From NCBI GenBank assembly GCA_965199555.1, contig CBDASJ010000006.1, positions 682,001-746,000 of the forward strand: 64,000 nucleotides of DNA. The letters are read 5' to 3'. Source of the DNA: LMUY01 sp965199555. Its GTDB lineage: Bacteria; Pseudomonadota; Alphaproteobacteria; Acetobacterales; Acetobacteraceae. This document shows positions 1-8,679 of the stretch, piece by piece (the first letter of the stretch is position 1; the number at the start of each line of letters is the position of its first letter). The notes under the pieces were generated by a model. That model did not search any database, had not been told where the DNA came from, and saw nothing but the letters and a program-made list of their open reading frames with translations. The translations under genes and the position numbers were made by a program.

Positions 1-420
1 CTTGGCCAGGGAGTTCGGGGTCGCCTCGGTGCCCGGCGTGCCGTCGCCCACCAGGCCAAGGGCCGCAACGCTGCTGCAATACACCATCCGCTCCACGCCG
101 GCCTGCCGGGCCGACAGCAGCAGGGCGCGGCTGCCCTCCACATTGGCGCGGTTCATGGCCTCCGGGTCGGGCACCCATAGCCGGTAATCCGCCGCGACGT
201 GCACCACATAGCGGCACCCGGCCACCGCCCGTTCCAGGGAGGCCGGGTCCTTCAGGTCACCGATGGCGAGTTCGGCCGGCAGCCCGGCGATGTTGCTGCG
301 GTCGCTGGCTTCCCGCACCAGCAAGCGCAGCGCGTGGCCGTGCGACAGCAGCGCCCGGGCCACCGCGGAGCCGACGAAGCCGGTCGCACCGGTGACAAGG
401 GTGGGGGCAGACGTAAGCAT
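1..420 (-). CDS. hpnA: HpnA-like hopanoid-associated sugar epimerase (5' part only)
   Basis: This is an NAD(P)-binding Rossmann protein of the extended SDR/NAD-dependent epimerase family, and only its first 140 residues lie in the window. The start is the ATG at 420-418. The N-terminus carries the glycine-rich nucleotide motif TGATGFVG (about residues 10-17). It continues with GDLKDPASLERAV, HVAADYRLWVPDPEAMNRAN (about 72-91) and VYCSSVAALG, a pattern I associate with the hopanoid-associated sugar epimerase HpnA of acetic-acid bacteria and relatives. HpnA acts in the cytoplasm in the branch that makes hopanoid side chains. The remaining hopanoid genes would lie beyond the left edge. The alternative is another NDP-sugar or dihydroflavonol-reductase-like epimerase; the missing C-terminus prevents a firm choice. 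Confidence 0.75.
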   Translation of the reverse strand, partial: MLTSAPTLVTGATGFVGSAVARALLSHGHALRLLVREASDRSNIAGLPAELAIGDLKDPASLERAVAGCRYVVHVAADYRLWVPDPEAMNRANVEGSRALLLSARQAGVERMVYCSSVAALGLVGDGTPGTEATPNSLAK

Positions 421-494
421 GGCGGAGGGCTAGCGCAGGCGGGTGCGCCGGTCCAGGGCGGGATGTGGACTGCCGCCCCGGACCAGCGCGGCTG

Positions 495-2087
495 TCACGC
501 CTTTTGTATGTTCCAGAATACCGGGACGGGCGCCCGGAGCTGTCCGGTGATGCGGCGGTTCCACGCCGTGCTTTGGAAATATTGGCCAAGCGGGACAAAC
601 GGCGCCGCTTCGAACACCGCGGCCTGCATCTCCGTCGCGAACTGCTTGCGCTGGGCGGGGTCGCTGGTGTCCAGCCATGCGTCCCGCGCCGCCTCCACCT
701 TCGGCGCGGTCGGCCAGCCGAACCACGCCCCCGCGCCGTTGCCGCGCAAGGCCGGGGCGCCCAACGGATCGACGTAGTCGAGCGCGGGGAAGGAGGAAGA
801 GAACATCGACCAGCCGCCACGGTCCAGCGGCTCCCTGCTGGCGCGGCGCTGCACCACGGTGCCGAAATCCATCGCCGCGTCCGTCACCGCTACGCCGATC
901 CGCTTGCAGGTGGCCGCCGTCACCTGCGCCATCGCATCGTAGTACGGCTGGTCGGTCGGGTGCAGCAGCACGACCGGCGCGCCGTCGTATTTCGCGGCAT
1001 CCAGCATCCGCTTGATGTCGGCCACCGGGCGTGTGCCGCCGAGCCGGTCCATGCCAGCATCGTTGGCGGATTCGGTGCCGGGCAGGAAGCAGCCGATCGG
1101 CGCGTGATAGGCACTGCTGTCGTCGCCCATCACCGCCTGCATCACCTCCACGGGGTTGATCGCCGCGAGGATCGCCTGGCGCACGCCCTGGTTGGCGGTC
1201 GGCCCCTGGATGCTGTTGAAGCGCAGCACCGGGTACAAGCCGAACGGGTCCAGCCTGTCCACCCGCAGCGAGCGGTCGGCGCGCAGTTGCGGCAGCAGGT
1301 CGGTCAGCGGCTGTTCGATCCAATCGACCTCCCCCGCCTGCAACGCCGCCGCCGCGGTGGCCGCTTCCGGGATGATCCGCCATTCGATGCGGTCCACCAG
1401 CGGACGCTTGGCCCCGGCGGTGCCGCTGGGCGCTTCCTCCCGCGGCACGTAGCCGTCGAACTTGGCGAAGATGGCCCGGCTGCCGGACACGTACTCGTCC
1501 GTCACGAAGCGGAACGGGCCGCTGCCCACCACCTCCGTCACCGCCTTGAACGCGTCCGTATTCGCCAGCCGCTCCGGCATGATCACGGGCGGGCTCGGCT
1601 GCGACTTGCCGAGCGCCCAAGCCAGCGAGGCGAACGGCTTGTTCAGCCGGAACACCAGCGTCGTGTCGTCAGGGGTTTCGATCGCGTCGAGCCGGCTGGC
1701 CACCGTCTGCCCCAGCGAGTCGCGCTTCATCCAGCGACGCAGGGAGGCCGCACAATCGGCCGCGCGGACCGGCGCGCCGTCGTGGAAGCGCAGGTTGGGG
1801 CGCAAAGTGACGGTCCAGCGCTTGCCATCGTCGTCGATGCGGTGGCCCTGCGCCATTTGCGGCTGCGGCTGCAACTTCTCATCAACGCCATACAGCGTGT
1901 CGTAGACGAGGTAAGCGAAGTTCCGTGTCACCGTGGCGGTCGTCCAAACCGGGTCCAGGCTGGTCAGGTTGGCTTGCGGAACGAAGATCAGCGTGCGGGA
2001 GCCGGCCGGTTGTGCCAGGGCCGGCATGGCAAGCCCGCCCCCGAAGCCGGCAGCCGACAGGCCCGCCAGAAAATTCCGCCGCAGCAT
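495..2087 (-). CDS. Periplasmic dipeptide/oligopeptide-type ABC substrate-binding protein (SBP family 5)
   Basis: A 530-residue extracytoplasmic solute-binding protein of the DppA/OppA family (SBP_bac_5). The start at 2087 opens a leader MLRRNFLAGLSAAGFGGGL followed by AMPALAQ, a twin-arginine-like signal (RRNFL) with an AxA cleavage site. The reading frame stays open 68 codons further upstream, but that stretch has no signal-peptide character. Family landmarks are NFAYLVYDTLYGVDEKLQPQ near the mature N-terminus, the substrate-loop text LRFHDGAPVRAADC, EVVGSGPFRF in the middle and a C-terminal FWNIQKA. No permease or ATPase gene is adjacent, so the transport partner and ligand are unknown. 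Two paralogues lie further along this window (43708-45273 and 48839-50416). Confidence 0.88.
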   Translation of the reverse strand: MLRRNFLAGLSAAGFGGGLAMPALAQPAGSRTLIFVPQANLTSLDPVWTTATVTRNFAYLVYDTLYGVDEKLQPQPQMAQGHRIDDDGKRWTVTLRPNLRFHDGAPVRAADCAASLRRWMKRDSLGQTVASRLDAIETPDDTTLVFRLNKPFASLAWALGKSQPSPPVIMPERLANTDAFKAVTEVVGSGPFRFVTDEYVSGSRAIFAKFDGYVPREEAPSGTAGAKRPLVDRIEWRIIPEAATAAAALQAGEVDWIEQPLTDLLPQLRADRSLRVDRLDPFGLYPVLRFNSIQGPTANQGVRQAILAAINPVEVMQAVMGDDSSAYHAPIGCFLPGTESANDAGMDRLGGTRPVADIKRMLDAAKYDGAPVVLLHPTDQPYYDAMAQVTAATCKRIGVAVTDAAMDFGTVVQRRASREPLDRGGWSMFSSSFPALDYVDPLGAPALRGNGAGAWFGWPTAPKVEAARDAWLDTSDPAQRKQFATEMQAAVFEAAPFVPLGQYFQSTAWNRRITGQLRAPVPVFWNIQKA

Positions 2088-2216
2088 GGTTCCATCCCTA
2101 GTGTTTTGTTGGATCGCACCATACCGGCGGCGGTTTTCCAGTGCAAAGCGCCGTTGGCGTGCATAGGGTATCATCTTGACGATTGGCCAAGAGGTGGTCG
2201 TGAAGCCGTTCCGCGG

Positions 2217-5200
2217 ATGGACCAGCGTGCCGCGCCAACGATGACCGCGCCGGACCATGGCGAACAGCAACGCCTTGGCGTGCTTCAGCAATCCGGGCTG
2301 TTCGACGGCGCCTGGTTCCTGGCGCGCAACCCGGACCTAGTTGGCAGCGGACCAGGCGCCCTGGTGCATTGGCACCGCTATGGCTGGCGGGAAGGCCGGT
2401 GGCCCAACCCGTATTTCGATCTTGAGTACTACCTGGCGCGCAATCCGGACTGCGCCGGCGACCCGCTGCTCCATTACATCCAGCTTGGCGAGGCCGCAGG
2501 CCGCCGGCCGATCCTGCATTTCGATCCGGTTTGGTATCGGCGGCATCATTCGGTGCCCGGCGGCGAGCTGTGCCTGGCGCATTACCTGTCGCGGCGTCAC
2601 ACCGGCCTGGTCAGCCCGGTCGCCGAGTTCGATGCGGCGCATTACCTGCGGGAAAACGCCGACGTGGCGGCCAGCTCCATGGACCCGATGGAGCATTACC
2701 TGCTGTGCGGGTTCAAGGAAGGTCGCGCGCCCTGCCCGGGGTTCGACCCGCGCCGCTGGGGCGGCGCCAAGCTCGACCCCAACCCGTTGCTCGGCCTGTT
2801 GCGCTGGCGCGAACGATCCGGATTGGATGCCAGCGTCCCCAACATCGCCGATGAAGTCAGGCGTTTTACGCGGCCCGATCCGGGCTTCGAGGACGTGGCG
2901 CCCCTGCCGCCGGGTCTCGCGCCGCAAGCCAAGCTGCTCGCTTATTACCTGCCGCAGTTCCACCCGGTGCCGGAAAACGACGCCTGGTGGGGGCGCGGCT
3001 TCACCGAATGGACCAATCTGGGCCGCGCGATGCCGCGCTTCGTCGGCCACTACCAACCGCGTATCCCCGGCGAGCTCGGGCATTACCGGCTGGACGGGAC
3101 GGAAACGTTGCAGAAGCAAATCGCGCTGGCCAAGGGCGCCGGGCTGCACGGGTTCGTCTTCTACTTCTATTGGTTCAACCGCCGGCGACTGCTGCAAGGC
3201 CCGGTCGAGGCGATGCTGGCGGACCCGGCCCTCGACATGCCGTTCTGCCTCATGTGGGCGAACGAGAATTGGACGCGCCGCTGGGACGGGTCCGACGACC
3301 AAATCCTGATAAGCCAGGACTACCAGGCCGCGGACGAGGCCGCCCTGGTCGACGAGTTCGCCCGGCACTTCCGGGACAAGCGGTATATCCGGCTGGCGGG
3401 CCGGCCGATGCTCATGGTTTACCGCGCCAGCCTGATCCCCGACACCAAAGCGACGGTGGCGCGGTGGCGACGCATGTTCCAGGTGGCGCATGACGAGAAT
3501 CCGATCTTCGTCATGGCGCAAAGCTTCGCCGACACCGACCCGCGCCCGTTCGGCATGGATGCGGCCGTGGAGTTCCCGCCTCACAAGCTGACGGCGCAGG
3601 TGCCGATGATCGTGGACAGCCTGCACGTGCTCGATCCCGCCTTCGACGCCGAGGTCTACGATTACGCCGCCATCGCCCAAGCCTCGGTGGCGGAACCGCC
3701 GCCGTCCTTTCCGCTGATCAAGACCGCCGTGCCCGGCTGGGACAACGATCCGCGCCGGCAAGGCACCGGCACGATCCTGCACGGCGCAACGCCGACGCTG
3801 TTCCAGGCGTGGCTGGCGGACCTGATCCGCTACGCCCGCGCCAACCCGATCGAAGGCGAGGCGGTGGTCTGCATCAACGCCTGGAACGAATGGGCCGAAG
3901 GCGCCACCCTGGAGCCGGACGTGCATTGGGGCGGCGCGTTCCTGAACGCCACCGCCCGGGCCGCGGCCGGGCTGCCGCAGATGGCGGCGCGCACCCACCT
4001 CCTGCTGGTGGGCCACGACGCGTTGGCCCATGGCGCGCAGATGCTGCTGCTGCGGATCGGCCGGGCCATGCGGGCGACCCACGGTGTCGACATCGCGTTC
4101 CTGCTGCTCGGCGGCGGCGTTCTGGAAGCGGAGTATCGCGCAGTCGCTCCCACCGCGGTTGCAACCAGCCAGCAGCAGTTGGACCTGCTGATCGGATCTG
4201 CCCGCAGCATCGGCTGCGATGCCGCCCTCGTCAGCAGCGCCGCCAGTGCCCATGCGATCCCCTCGTTGAAGCGGCAGGGGCTTCGCTCGGTGCTGCTGGT
4301 CCACGAATTGCCGCTGCTGTTGCAGGAAAAGGGCCTCATCCCCGGCTTGCGGCAGGGCCTTTCCGTCACGGACACGGCGGTGTTTCCGGCCGCTTTGGTG
4401 CGCGACCGCTGCTGCGCGGCGGTGGACGCCACGCCCGAACACGCAGTGGTGCTGCCGCAGGGGGTGGATTGCGACGACGCCGTTTCGCCGGCCGATCGCG
4501 AGCGCACGCGGCGGGCGTTGCACGTGCCGCCGGGCACGATCCTGGCCGTCGGCATGGGCTATGCCGATCTGCGCAAGGGCTTCGACCTGTTCCTGCAGGT
4601 GTGGCGGGCGACGCGCAGCATGCGGCCGGCAACCTGCTTCGTATGGGCCGGCGGGATCGACCCGGCCACCGAAACCTACCTGCGCGACGAGATCGCGTCG
4701 GCAGAGGCGACCGAGTCGTTTCGCTTCCTGGGGCATCGCAACGACCCAGCCCGCCTGCTCGCGGCGGCGGACGTGTTCCTGCTCACCTCGCGGGAAGACC
4801 CCCTGCCGTCCGTTGCCCTGGAAGCAATGGTGGCCGGCACGCCCGTGGTGGCATTCCGCGACGCAGGCGGCATCCCGGAACTATTGGACAAGTTCGGGGC
4901 CGGGAGCGCCGTGCCGCGAGCCGACGTGTCCGCGATGGCGCGCGCGGCGCTGGCGGCTGCGACCGACTTCACCCCCGACAAGCGCCGGACGCTGGCACGG
5001 ACATGCCGCGACGCCTTCCGCTTCAACGGCTATACCGGCCAACTGCTCCGATTGGCACGTCCTGGCTTGCTGCCGGTGTCCGTCGTGGTGCCGAGCTGGA
5101 ATTACAGCCGTTTCCTCCAAACGCGCTTGGCGTCCATCTTCGCCCAATCCTACCCGGTGGCCGAGGTGATCGTCCTGGACGACGCGTCCACCGACGACAG

Positions 5201-5900
5201 CGTCGCGGTGGCGCAGCAGACCGCGCAGGCATGGAACCGCCGCATCCGGCTGGAACGGCAGCGCCAGCGCTCCGGCTCCGTGTTCACGCAGTGGCGCCGG
5301 GCCGCCGAGATGGCAACCGGCGAGTGGCTGTGGATCGCCGAAGCCGATGACGGCGCGGAGCCCGGCTTGCTCGCCGCCCTGGTCGCGGCGGCGCAGGGGG
5401 CGCGGGATCCGGCCTTCGCGTTCTGCGACAGTTGTGCGATCGACCAGCACGGATCGACGCTGTGGCCGGACTATAAGCAGTATTACGGGCCGGCCGTCCT
5501 GGCCAAGGACCAGGTGTTCGAGGGGGACGCCTTCCTGCGCAGCCACCTGGCCGAACGAAACCTGATCCTGAACGTCAGCGCCGTGCTGTGGCGCCGGCAG
5601 GACTTGCTTGCCGCCCTGCGCCGCTGCCGGGCCGAATTGCGTGATTTCCGCCTCGCCGGGGACTGGCGCATCTACGCCGAGGTGCTGGCCCGCAAGGGTG
5701 CCCAGGTGGCCTATGTTGCCGAGCCGCTCAACCGCCACCGCCGCCACCCGGCGAGCGTCACCGCACGCATGACCGTCACGGAGCAGACGGCGGAAATAGC
5801 GCGCGTGCAGGACTTGGTCGGCCGGCTGGTCGGGTCCGACGCGGCCTTGCGCCGGCGGCAGGAGCGCTATCGCCGAAGCCTGACCAAGAGTCCCGGATAG
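2217..5900 (+). CDS. Giant trimodular surface-glycan protein: WbsX/GH99-like + GT4 + GT2
   Basis: A predicted protein of about 1227 residues made of four regions. Residues about 15-200 hold repeats of the type FD..YYLARNPD...DPLLHYI..G..EGR.P, seen N-terminal to such enzymes. Residues about 239-575 form a WbsX/GH99-like domain, opening with KLLAYYLPQFHPVPENDAWW and GFTEWTN and closing with INAWNEWAEGATLEPD. Residues about 593-935 form a GT-B glycosyltransferase family 4 module with the signature EDPLPSVALEAMVAGTPVV. Residues about 953-1227 form a GT-A family 2 module with PVSVVVPSWNYSRFL, VIVLDDASTDDS and an acidic EADD pair. The role is most likely assembly of a cell-surface polysaccharide; the nearby dTDP-rhamnose operon fits. 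The start is uncertain: ATG 2217 or ATG 2241, neither with a good ribosome-binding site. Frame-open sequence upstream of 2217 overlaps the divergent binding-protein gene and is not coding. Confidence 0.85.
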   Translation: MDQRAAPTMTAPDHGEQQRLGVLQQSGLFDGAWFLARNPDLVGSGPGALVHWHRYGWREGRWPNPYFDLEYYLARNPDCAGDPLLHYIQLGEAAGRRPILHFDPVWYRRHHSVPGGELCLAHYLSRRHTGLVSPVAEFDAAHYLRENADVAASSMDPMEHYLLCGFKEGRAPCPGFDPRRWGGAKLDPNPLLGLLRWRERSGLDASVPNIADEVRRFTRPDPGFEDVAPLPPGLAPQAKLLAYYLPQFHPVPENDAWWGRGFTEWTNLGRAMPRFVGHYQPRIPGELGHYRLDGTETLQKQIALAKGAGLHGFVFYFYWFNRRRLLQGPVEAMLADPALDMPFCLMWANENWTRRWDGSDDQILISQDYQAADEAALVDEFARHFRDKRYIRLAGRPMLMVYRASLIPDTKATVARWRRMFQVAHDENPIFVMAQSFADTDPRPFGMDAAVEFPPHKLTAQVPMIVDSLHVLDPAFDAEVYDYAAIAQASVAEPPPSFPLIKTAVPGWDNDPRRQGTGTILHGATPTLFQAWLADLIRYARANPIEGEAVVCINAWNEWAEGATLEPDVHWGGAFLNATARAAAGLPQMAARTHLLLVGHDALAHGAQMLLLRIGRAMRATHGVDIAFLLLGGGVLEAEYRAVAPTAVATSQQQLDLLIGSARSIGCDAALVSSAASAHAIPSLKRQGLRSVLLVHELPLLLQEKGLIPGLRQGLSVTDTAVFPAALVRDRCCAAVDATPEHAVVLPQGVDCDDAVSPADRERTRRALHVPPGTILAVGMGYADLRKGFDLFLQVWRATRSMRPATCFVWAGGIDPATETYLRDEIASAEATESFRFLGHRNDPARLLAAADVFLLTSREDPLPSVALEAMVAGTPVVAFRDAGGIPELLDKFGAGSAVPRADVSAMARAALAAATDFTPDKRRTLARTCRDAFRFNGYTGQLLRLARPGLLPVSVVVPSWNYSRFLQTRLASIFAQSYPVAEVIVLDDASTDDSVAVAQQTAQAWNRRIRLERQRQRSGSVFTQWRRAAEMATGEWLWIAEADDGAEPGLLAALVAAAQGARDPAFAFCDSCAIDQHGSTLWPDYKQYYGPAVLAKDQVFEGDAFLRSHLAERNLILNVSAVLWRRQDLLAALRRCRAELRDFRLAGDWRIYAEVLARKGAQVAYVAEPLNRHRRHPASVTARMTVTEQTAEIARVQDLVGRLVGSDAALRRRQERYRRSLTKSPG

Positions 5901-5927
5901 GCAGGCCGCCGCCTTCAATCCTTGGAC

Positions 5928-5969
5928 TTGAACCGTTCACGACCGCATCGCATTATGCACGTGCATAAT
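5928..5969 (+). promoter_or_regulatory. Promoter plus perfect 18-bp palindromic operator of the toxin-antitoxin pair
   Basis: Positions 5952-5969 read ATTATGCACGTGCATAAT, a perfect inverted repeat. A sigma-70-like promoter can be drawn with -35 TTGAAC at 5928-5933, a 17-nt spacer and -10 CATTAT at 5951-5956, so the palindrome covers the -10 region. Antitoxins of this kind usually repress their own operon by binding such a palindrome; that function is inferred here. Confidence 0.6.
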
Positions 5970-5989
5970 AAATGCATCGTGAGGTCAAG

Positions 5990-6286
5990 ATGCCAAGGCA
6001 GAGCCAGCACCCGAAGGAAGAAAGCTTCAACTTCCGCATCGACCCCAAGCTCAAGGCCGCGTTCCAAACCGCTGCGGAAGCGGAGGACAAGCCGGCTGCC
6101 CAAGTGCTACGCGACTTCATGCGCGCTTACGTAGAACGCCAGCGTGAACGCGCCTTTGCCGCCGAGGCCAAGCGGCAATCGCGCGTGCTAGCCGAACATG
6201 CCGCCGCCGCCGATCCTGGCAACGACGAGGCCGAAGTGATGCATTGGATCGAGAACGTCGCCGACACCGATGGCTGGACGGCGTGA
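5990..6286 (+). CDS. Antitoxin of a MazEF/PemIK-type pair (ribbon-helix-helix-like)
   Basis: A small acidic/basic protein (98 residues from ATG 5990; an in-frame ATG at 5972 would add six). The ATG at 5990 is preferred because GAGG at 5981-5984 sits 5 nt upstream, whereas the 5972 ATG follows the palindrome with no ribosome-binding site. The N-terminal segment SFNFRIDPKLKAAFQTAAEA with LRDFMRAYVERQR looks like a ribbon-helix-helix DNA-binding unit. The charged helical C-terminus would bind and neutralise the toxin. The gene overlaps the downstream toxin by 4 nt (GTGA), the usual antitoxin-first arrangement. It is probably autoregulated through the upstream palindrome. Family assignment rests on context and pattern, not on a close match I can name. 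Confidence 0.7.
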   Translation: MPRQSQHPKEESFNFRIDPKLKAAFQTAAEAEDKPAAQVLRDFMRAYVERQRERAFAAEAKRQSRVLAEHAAAADPGNDEAEVMHWIENVADTDGWTA

Positions 6287-6627
6287 AGCGGGGTGACCTG
6301 GTCACAGTCGTCACATCAGGTGACTACGGCAAGCCGCGGCCGGCGTTGATCGTGCAGGCCGACGCCTATACCGAGCACCCGTCCATCACCGTAGTGCCGT
6401 TGACAAGCGAGCTATACGATTTGCCATTGCTGCGGGTCACGGTGGAACCGGGCGCCGACACCGGGCTGCGACGGCGATCGCAGGTGATGGTGGACAAGGC
6501 GACGACCATTCCGCGCGCGAAGGTCGGCGAGCGGATCGGCCAACTGAATGAAACCGTGCTTGAGAGTGTAGACCACGCCCTTGCGGCTTTTCTCGGGTTG
6601 GGTCGACCTCACGTCACCAGCGCCTGA
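6283..6627 (+). CDS. MazF/PemK-family endoribonuclease toxin
   Basis: A 114-residue protein beginning at GTG 6283, which overlaps the antitoxin stop (GTGA). The N-terminus VKRGDLVTVVTSGDYGKPRPALIVQ is the typical MazF/PemK start (G-D-x-V .. GKxRPALIVQ). SITVVPLTSEL, RSQVMVDKATTIPRAKVGERIGQL and a C-terminal VDHALAAFLGL complete the fold. MazF toxins cleave single-stranded mRNA and stop translation; the antitoxin encoded just upstream would inhibit it. The longer open frame starting at 6244 lies within the antitoxin gene and is not a likely start. Length and motif order are normal for the family, so the toxin looks intact. Confidence 0.88.
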   Translation: MKRGDLVTVVTSGDYGKPRPALIVQADAYTEHPSITVVPLTSELYDLPLLRVTVEPGADTGLRRRSQVMVDKATTIPRAKVGERIGQLNETVLESVDHALAAFLGLGRPHVTSA

Positions 6628-6730
6628 GCCTCGATCGCCCGATCGCCCTTTCCCCTTTCCGCATCGGCGGCACGGTTGATACCCCGTGACGCGCCTGCCA
6701 GATTGCCGGCCGCTTCGGATGGATGGGCCC

Positions 6731-7807
6731 ATGCGCGTTTTGCTGACCGGCGGCTGCGGCTTTATCGGCTCCGCCGTCGTGCGGTATCTGGTGCGGCAGC
6801 GGGATGCCAGCGTCGTGACGGTGGACAAGATGTCTTACGCCGCGTCGGAGGACGCGCTGGAGGAGGCGCGTGGGCACCCGCGCCACACCCTGGTCCGCGC
6901 CGACATCACGGACGCCGCCGCCCTGCGGGAGGTGTTCGCCACCCACCAGCCGGATGCCGTGATGCACCTGGCGGCGGAAACCCATGTGGACCGGTCGATC
7001 GACGGCCCCGGTCCGTTCGTGCAAACCAACGTCGTCGGCACCTTCGTGCTGCTGGAAGCGGCGCGGCATTATTGGGCCGGCCTGGATGCCACCCGCCGCG
7101 CCGCCTTCCGCTTCCACCACGTGTCGACCGACGAGGTGTTCGGCGCGCTGGGCGCGGACGATCCGCCGTTCAGTGAAACCACGCCGTACGACCCGCGCAG
7201 CCCGTACTCGGCCAGCAAGGCGGCGTCCGATCACCTGGTGCGTGCCTGGTGGCATACCTATGGCCTGCCCACCTTCGTCACCAACACCACGAACAACTAT
7301 GGCCCGTGGCAATTCCCGGAGAAGCTCATCCCGCTGGTCACGCTGAACGCGCTGGAAGGCAAGCCCCTGCCGGTTTACGGCGACGGAACCAACCAGCGCG
7401 ACTGGCTGTTCGTGGATGACCATGCCGAGGCGCTGGTGCTGGCGCTGGAGCGGGCAGTGCCGGGCGCCACCCTGGCGATCGGCGCGCAGCAACCCCGCAG
7501 CAACCTCCAGGTGGTGCAGGGCATCTGCGCCGCCCTGGACCGCTTGCAGCCGGACCCGGCCGGCCCTCGCGAGCGGCTGATCCATTTCGTCGCCGACCGG
7601 CCCGGCCACGATTTCCGCTACGAGATCGACCCGGCCCGCGCGCAAGCGACGCTGGACTGGCGCGCGCCGCACGATTTCGACCGTGGCCTGCAACGCACCG
7701 TCGAGTGGTACGTGAACAACCGTCCCTGGTGGGAGCGCATCCGCGCCGGCCATTACGCCGGGCAACGCCTGGGAACCGCTGATGACCCGAAGGGAAAAGC
7801 GGCTTGA
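6731..7807 (+). CDS. rfbB: dTDP-glucose 4,6-dehydratase
   Basis: Second step of dTDP-L-rhamnose synthesis: converts dTDP-glucose to dTDP-4-keto-6-deoxyglucose using bound NAD+. The N-terminus MRVLLTGGCGFIGSAVVRYL has the GxxGxxG motif. Also visible are AETHVDRSID, the active-site STDEVFG and the catalytic YSASKAASDH (YxxxK), then NTTNNYGPWQFPEKLIPL and DGTNQRDWLFVDDHA. The protein is about 358 residues, normal for RfbB. The start at 6731 gives the family N-terminus directly; ATG 6719 would add four residues. First gene of rfbBACD; its TGA overlaps the TTG start of rfbA. Confidence 0.96.
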   Translation: MRVLLTGGCGFIGSAVVRYLVRQRDASVVTVDKMSYAASEDALEEARGHPRHTLVRADITDAAALREVFATHQPDAVMHLAAETHVDRSIDGPGPFVQTNVVGTFVLLEAARHYWAGLDATRRAAFRFHHVSTDEVFGALGADDPPFSETTPYDPRSPYSASKAASDHLVRAWWHTYGLPTFVTNTTNNYGPWQFPEKLIPLVTLNALEGKPLPVYGDGTNQRDWLFVDDHAEALVLALERAVPGATLAIGAQQPRSNLQVVQGICAALDRLQPDPAGPRERLIHFVADRPGHDFRYEIDPARAQATLDWRAPHDFDRGLQRTVEWYVNNRPWWERIRAGHYAGQRLGTADDPKGKAA

Positions 7808-8679
7808 AGGGCATCCTGCTCGCCGGCGGCTCCGGCACCCGCCTGCACCCGATGACGCTGGCGACCAGCAAGCAGTTGCTGCCGGTCTACGACAAGCCGA
7901 TGGTCTACTACCCGCTGTCGGTGCTGATGCTGGCCGGCATCCGCGACATCCTGGTCATCTCCACGCCGACCGACCTGCCCGGCTTCCGCCGCCTGTTGGG
8001 GGATGGCTCGCATCTCGGCTGCCGCTTCAGCTTTGCCGAGCAGCCGTCGCCGGACGGGCTGGCCCAGGCGTTCCTGATCGGCGCGGACTGGCTGGACGGC
8101 GAGGCCTGTGCGCTGGTGCTCGGCGACAACATGATCTTCGGCGACCACCTCAGCAAAACCCTCCAGGCCACCGCCGCGCGGACCGAGGGCGCCACGGTGT
8201 TCGCCTACCAGGTACGCGATCCGGAACGGTATGGCGTAGTCACCTTCGACGGCGCCGGCCGCGCCACCGGCATCGTCGAGAAGCCGGCCGCGCCGCTGTC
8301 GAACTGGGCCGTGATCGGGCTGTATTTCTATGATCACCGCGTCACCGAACTCGCCCGGCAGGTCCGCCCGTCCGCGCGCGGGGAGTTGGAGATCACCGAC
8401 CTCAACCGGCTTTACCTCGAAGCGGGCACGCTGACGGTGGAGCGGCTTGGCCGCGGCTGCGCCTGGCTCGACGCCGGCACGCCGGACAGCCTGTTGCAGG
8501 CCTCGACCTTCGTGCAAACCATCCAGTCGCGCCAAGGCATGCTGGTGGGCTGCCCGGAGGAGGTTGCCTATCGCATGGGATTCATCGACGCGCCGGCCCT
8601 GCGGGAGCGGGCCAACGCGCTACGCAAAACGGAGCTGGGGCGCGTTTTGCTGGAAATCGCCGACGGGGTGCACGCATGA
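7804..8679 (+). CDS. rfbA: Glucose-1-phosphate thymidylyltransferase
   Basis: Makes dTDP-glucose from glucose-1-phosphate and dTTP, the first step to dTDP-L-rhamnose. The 291-residue protein starts at a TTG (7804) that overlaps the rfbB stop codon in the tetranucleotide TTGA; AAGGGA lies about 9 nt upstream. The N-terminus KGILLAGGSGTRLHPMT is the nucleotidyltransferase signature, followed by SKQLLPVYDKPMVYYPLS. LGDNMIFGDHLS carries the metal-binding Asp, and VEKPAAPLSNWAVIGLYFYD and GCAWLDAGTPDSLLQAS are family landmarks. The stop overlaps rfbC by ATGA, so all four genes are probably translated from one message. Confidence 0.96.
   Translation: MKGILLAGGSGTRLHPMTLATSKQLLPVYDKPMVYYPLSVLMLAGIRDILVISTPTDLPGFRRLLGDGSHLGCRFSFAEQPSPDGLAQAFLIGADWLDGEACALVLGDNMIFGDHLSKTLQATAARTEGATVFAYQVRDPERYGVVTFDGAGRATGIVEKPAAPLSNWAVIGLYFYDHRVTELARQVRPSARGELEITDLNRLYLEAGTLTVERLGRGCAWLDAGTPDSLLQASTFVQTIQSRQGMLVGCPEEVAYRMGFIDAPALRERANALRKTELGRVLLEIADGVHA

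Noticed and set aside
465..2216. Open frame that would extend the giant glycosyltransferase by about 584 residues at its N-terminus
   Set aside because: It runs antisense to the complete binding-protein gene (495-2087) and its translation is Arg/His-rich low-quality sequence; the family repeats begin only after 2217.
2337..4736. 799-codon open frame on the minus strand
   Set aside because: Lies fully antisense to the WbsX-GT4 coding sequence, has shadow composition (Arg/His/Gln-rich) and no motif.
6628..6730. CGATCG-CC-CGATCG repeat after the toxin gene as a terminator
   Set aside because: The loop would be only two bases and there is no proper T-run, so a hairpin terminator is unlikely.
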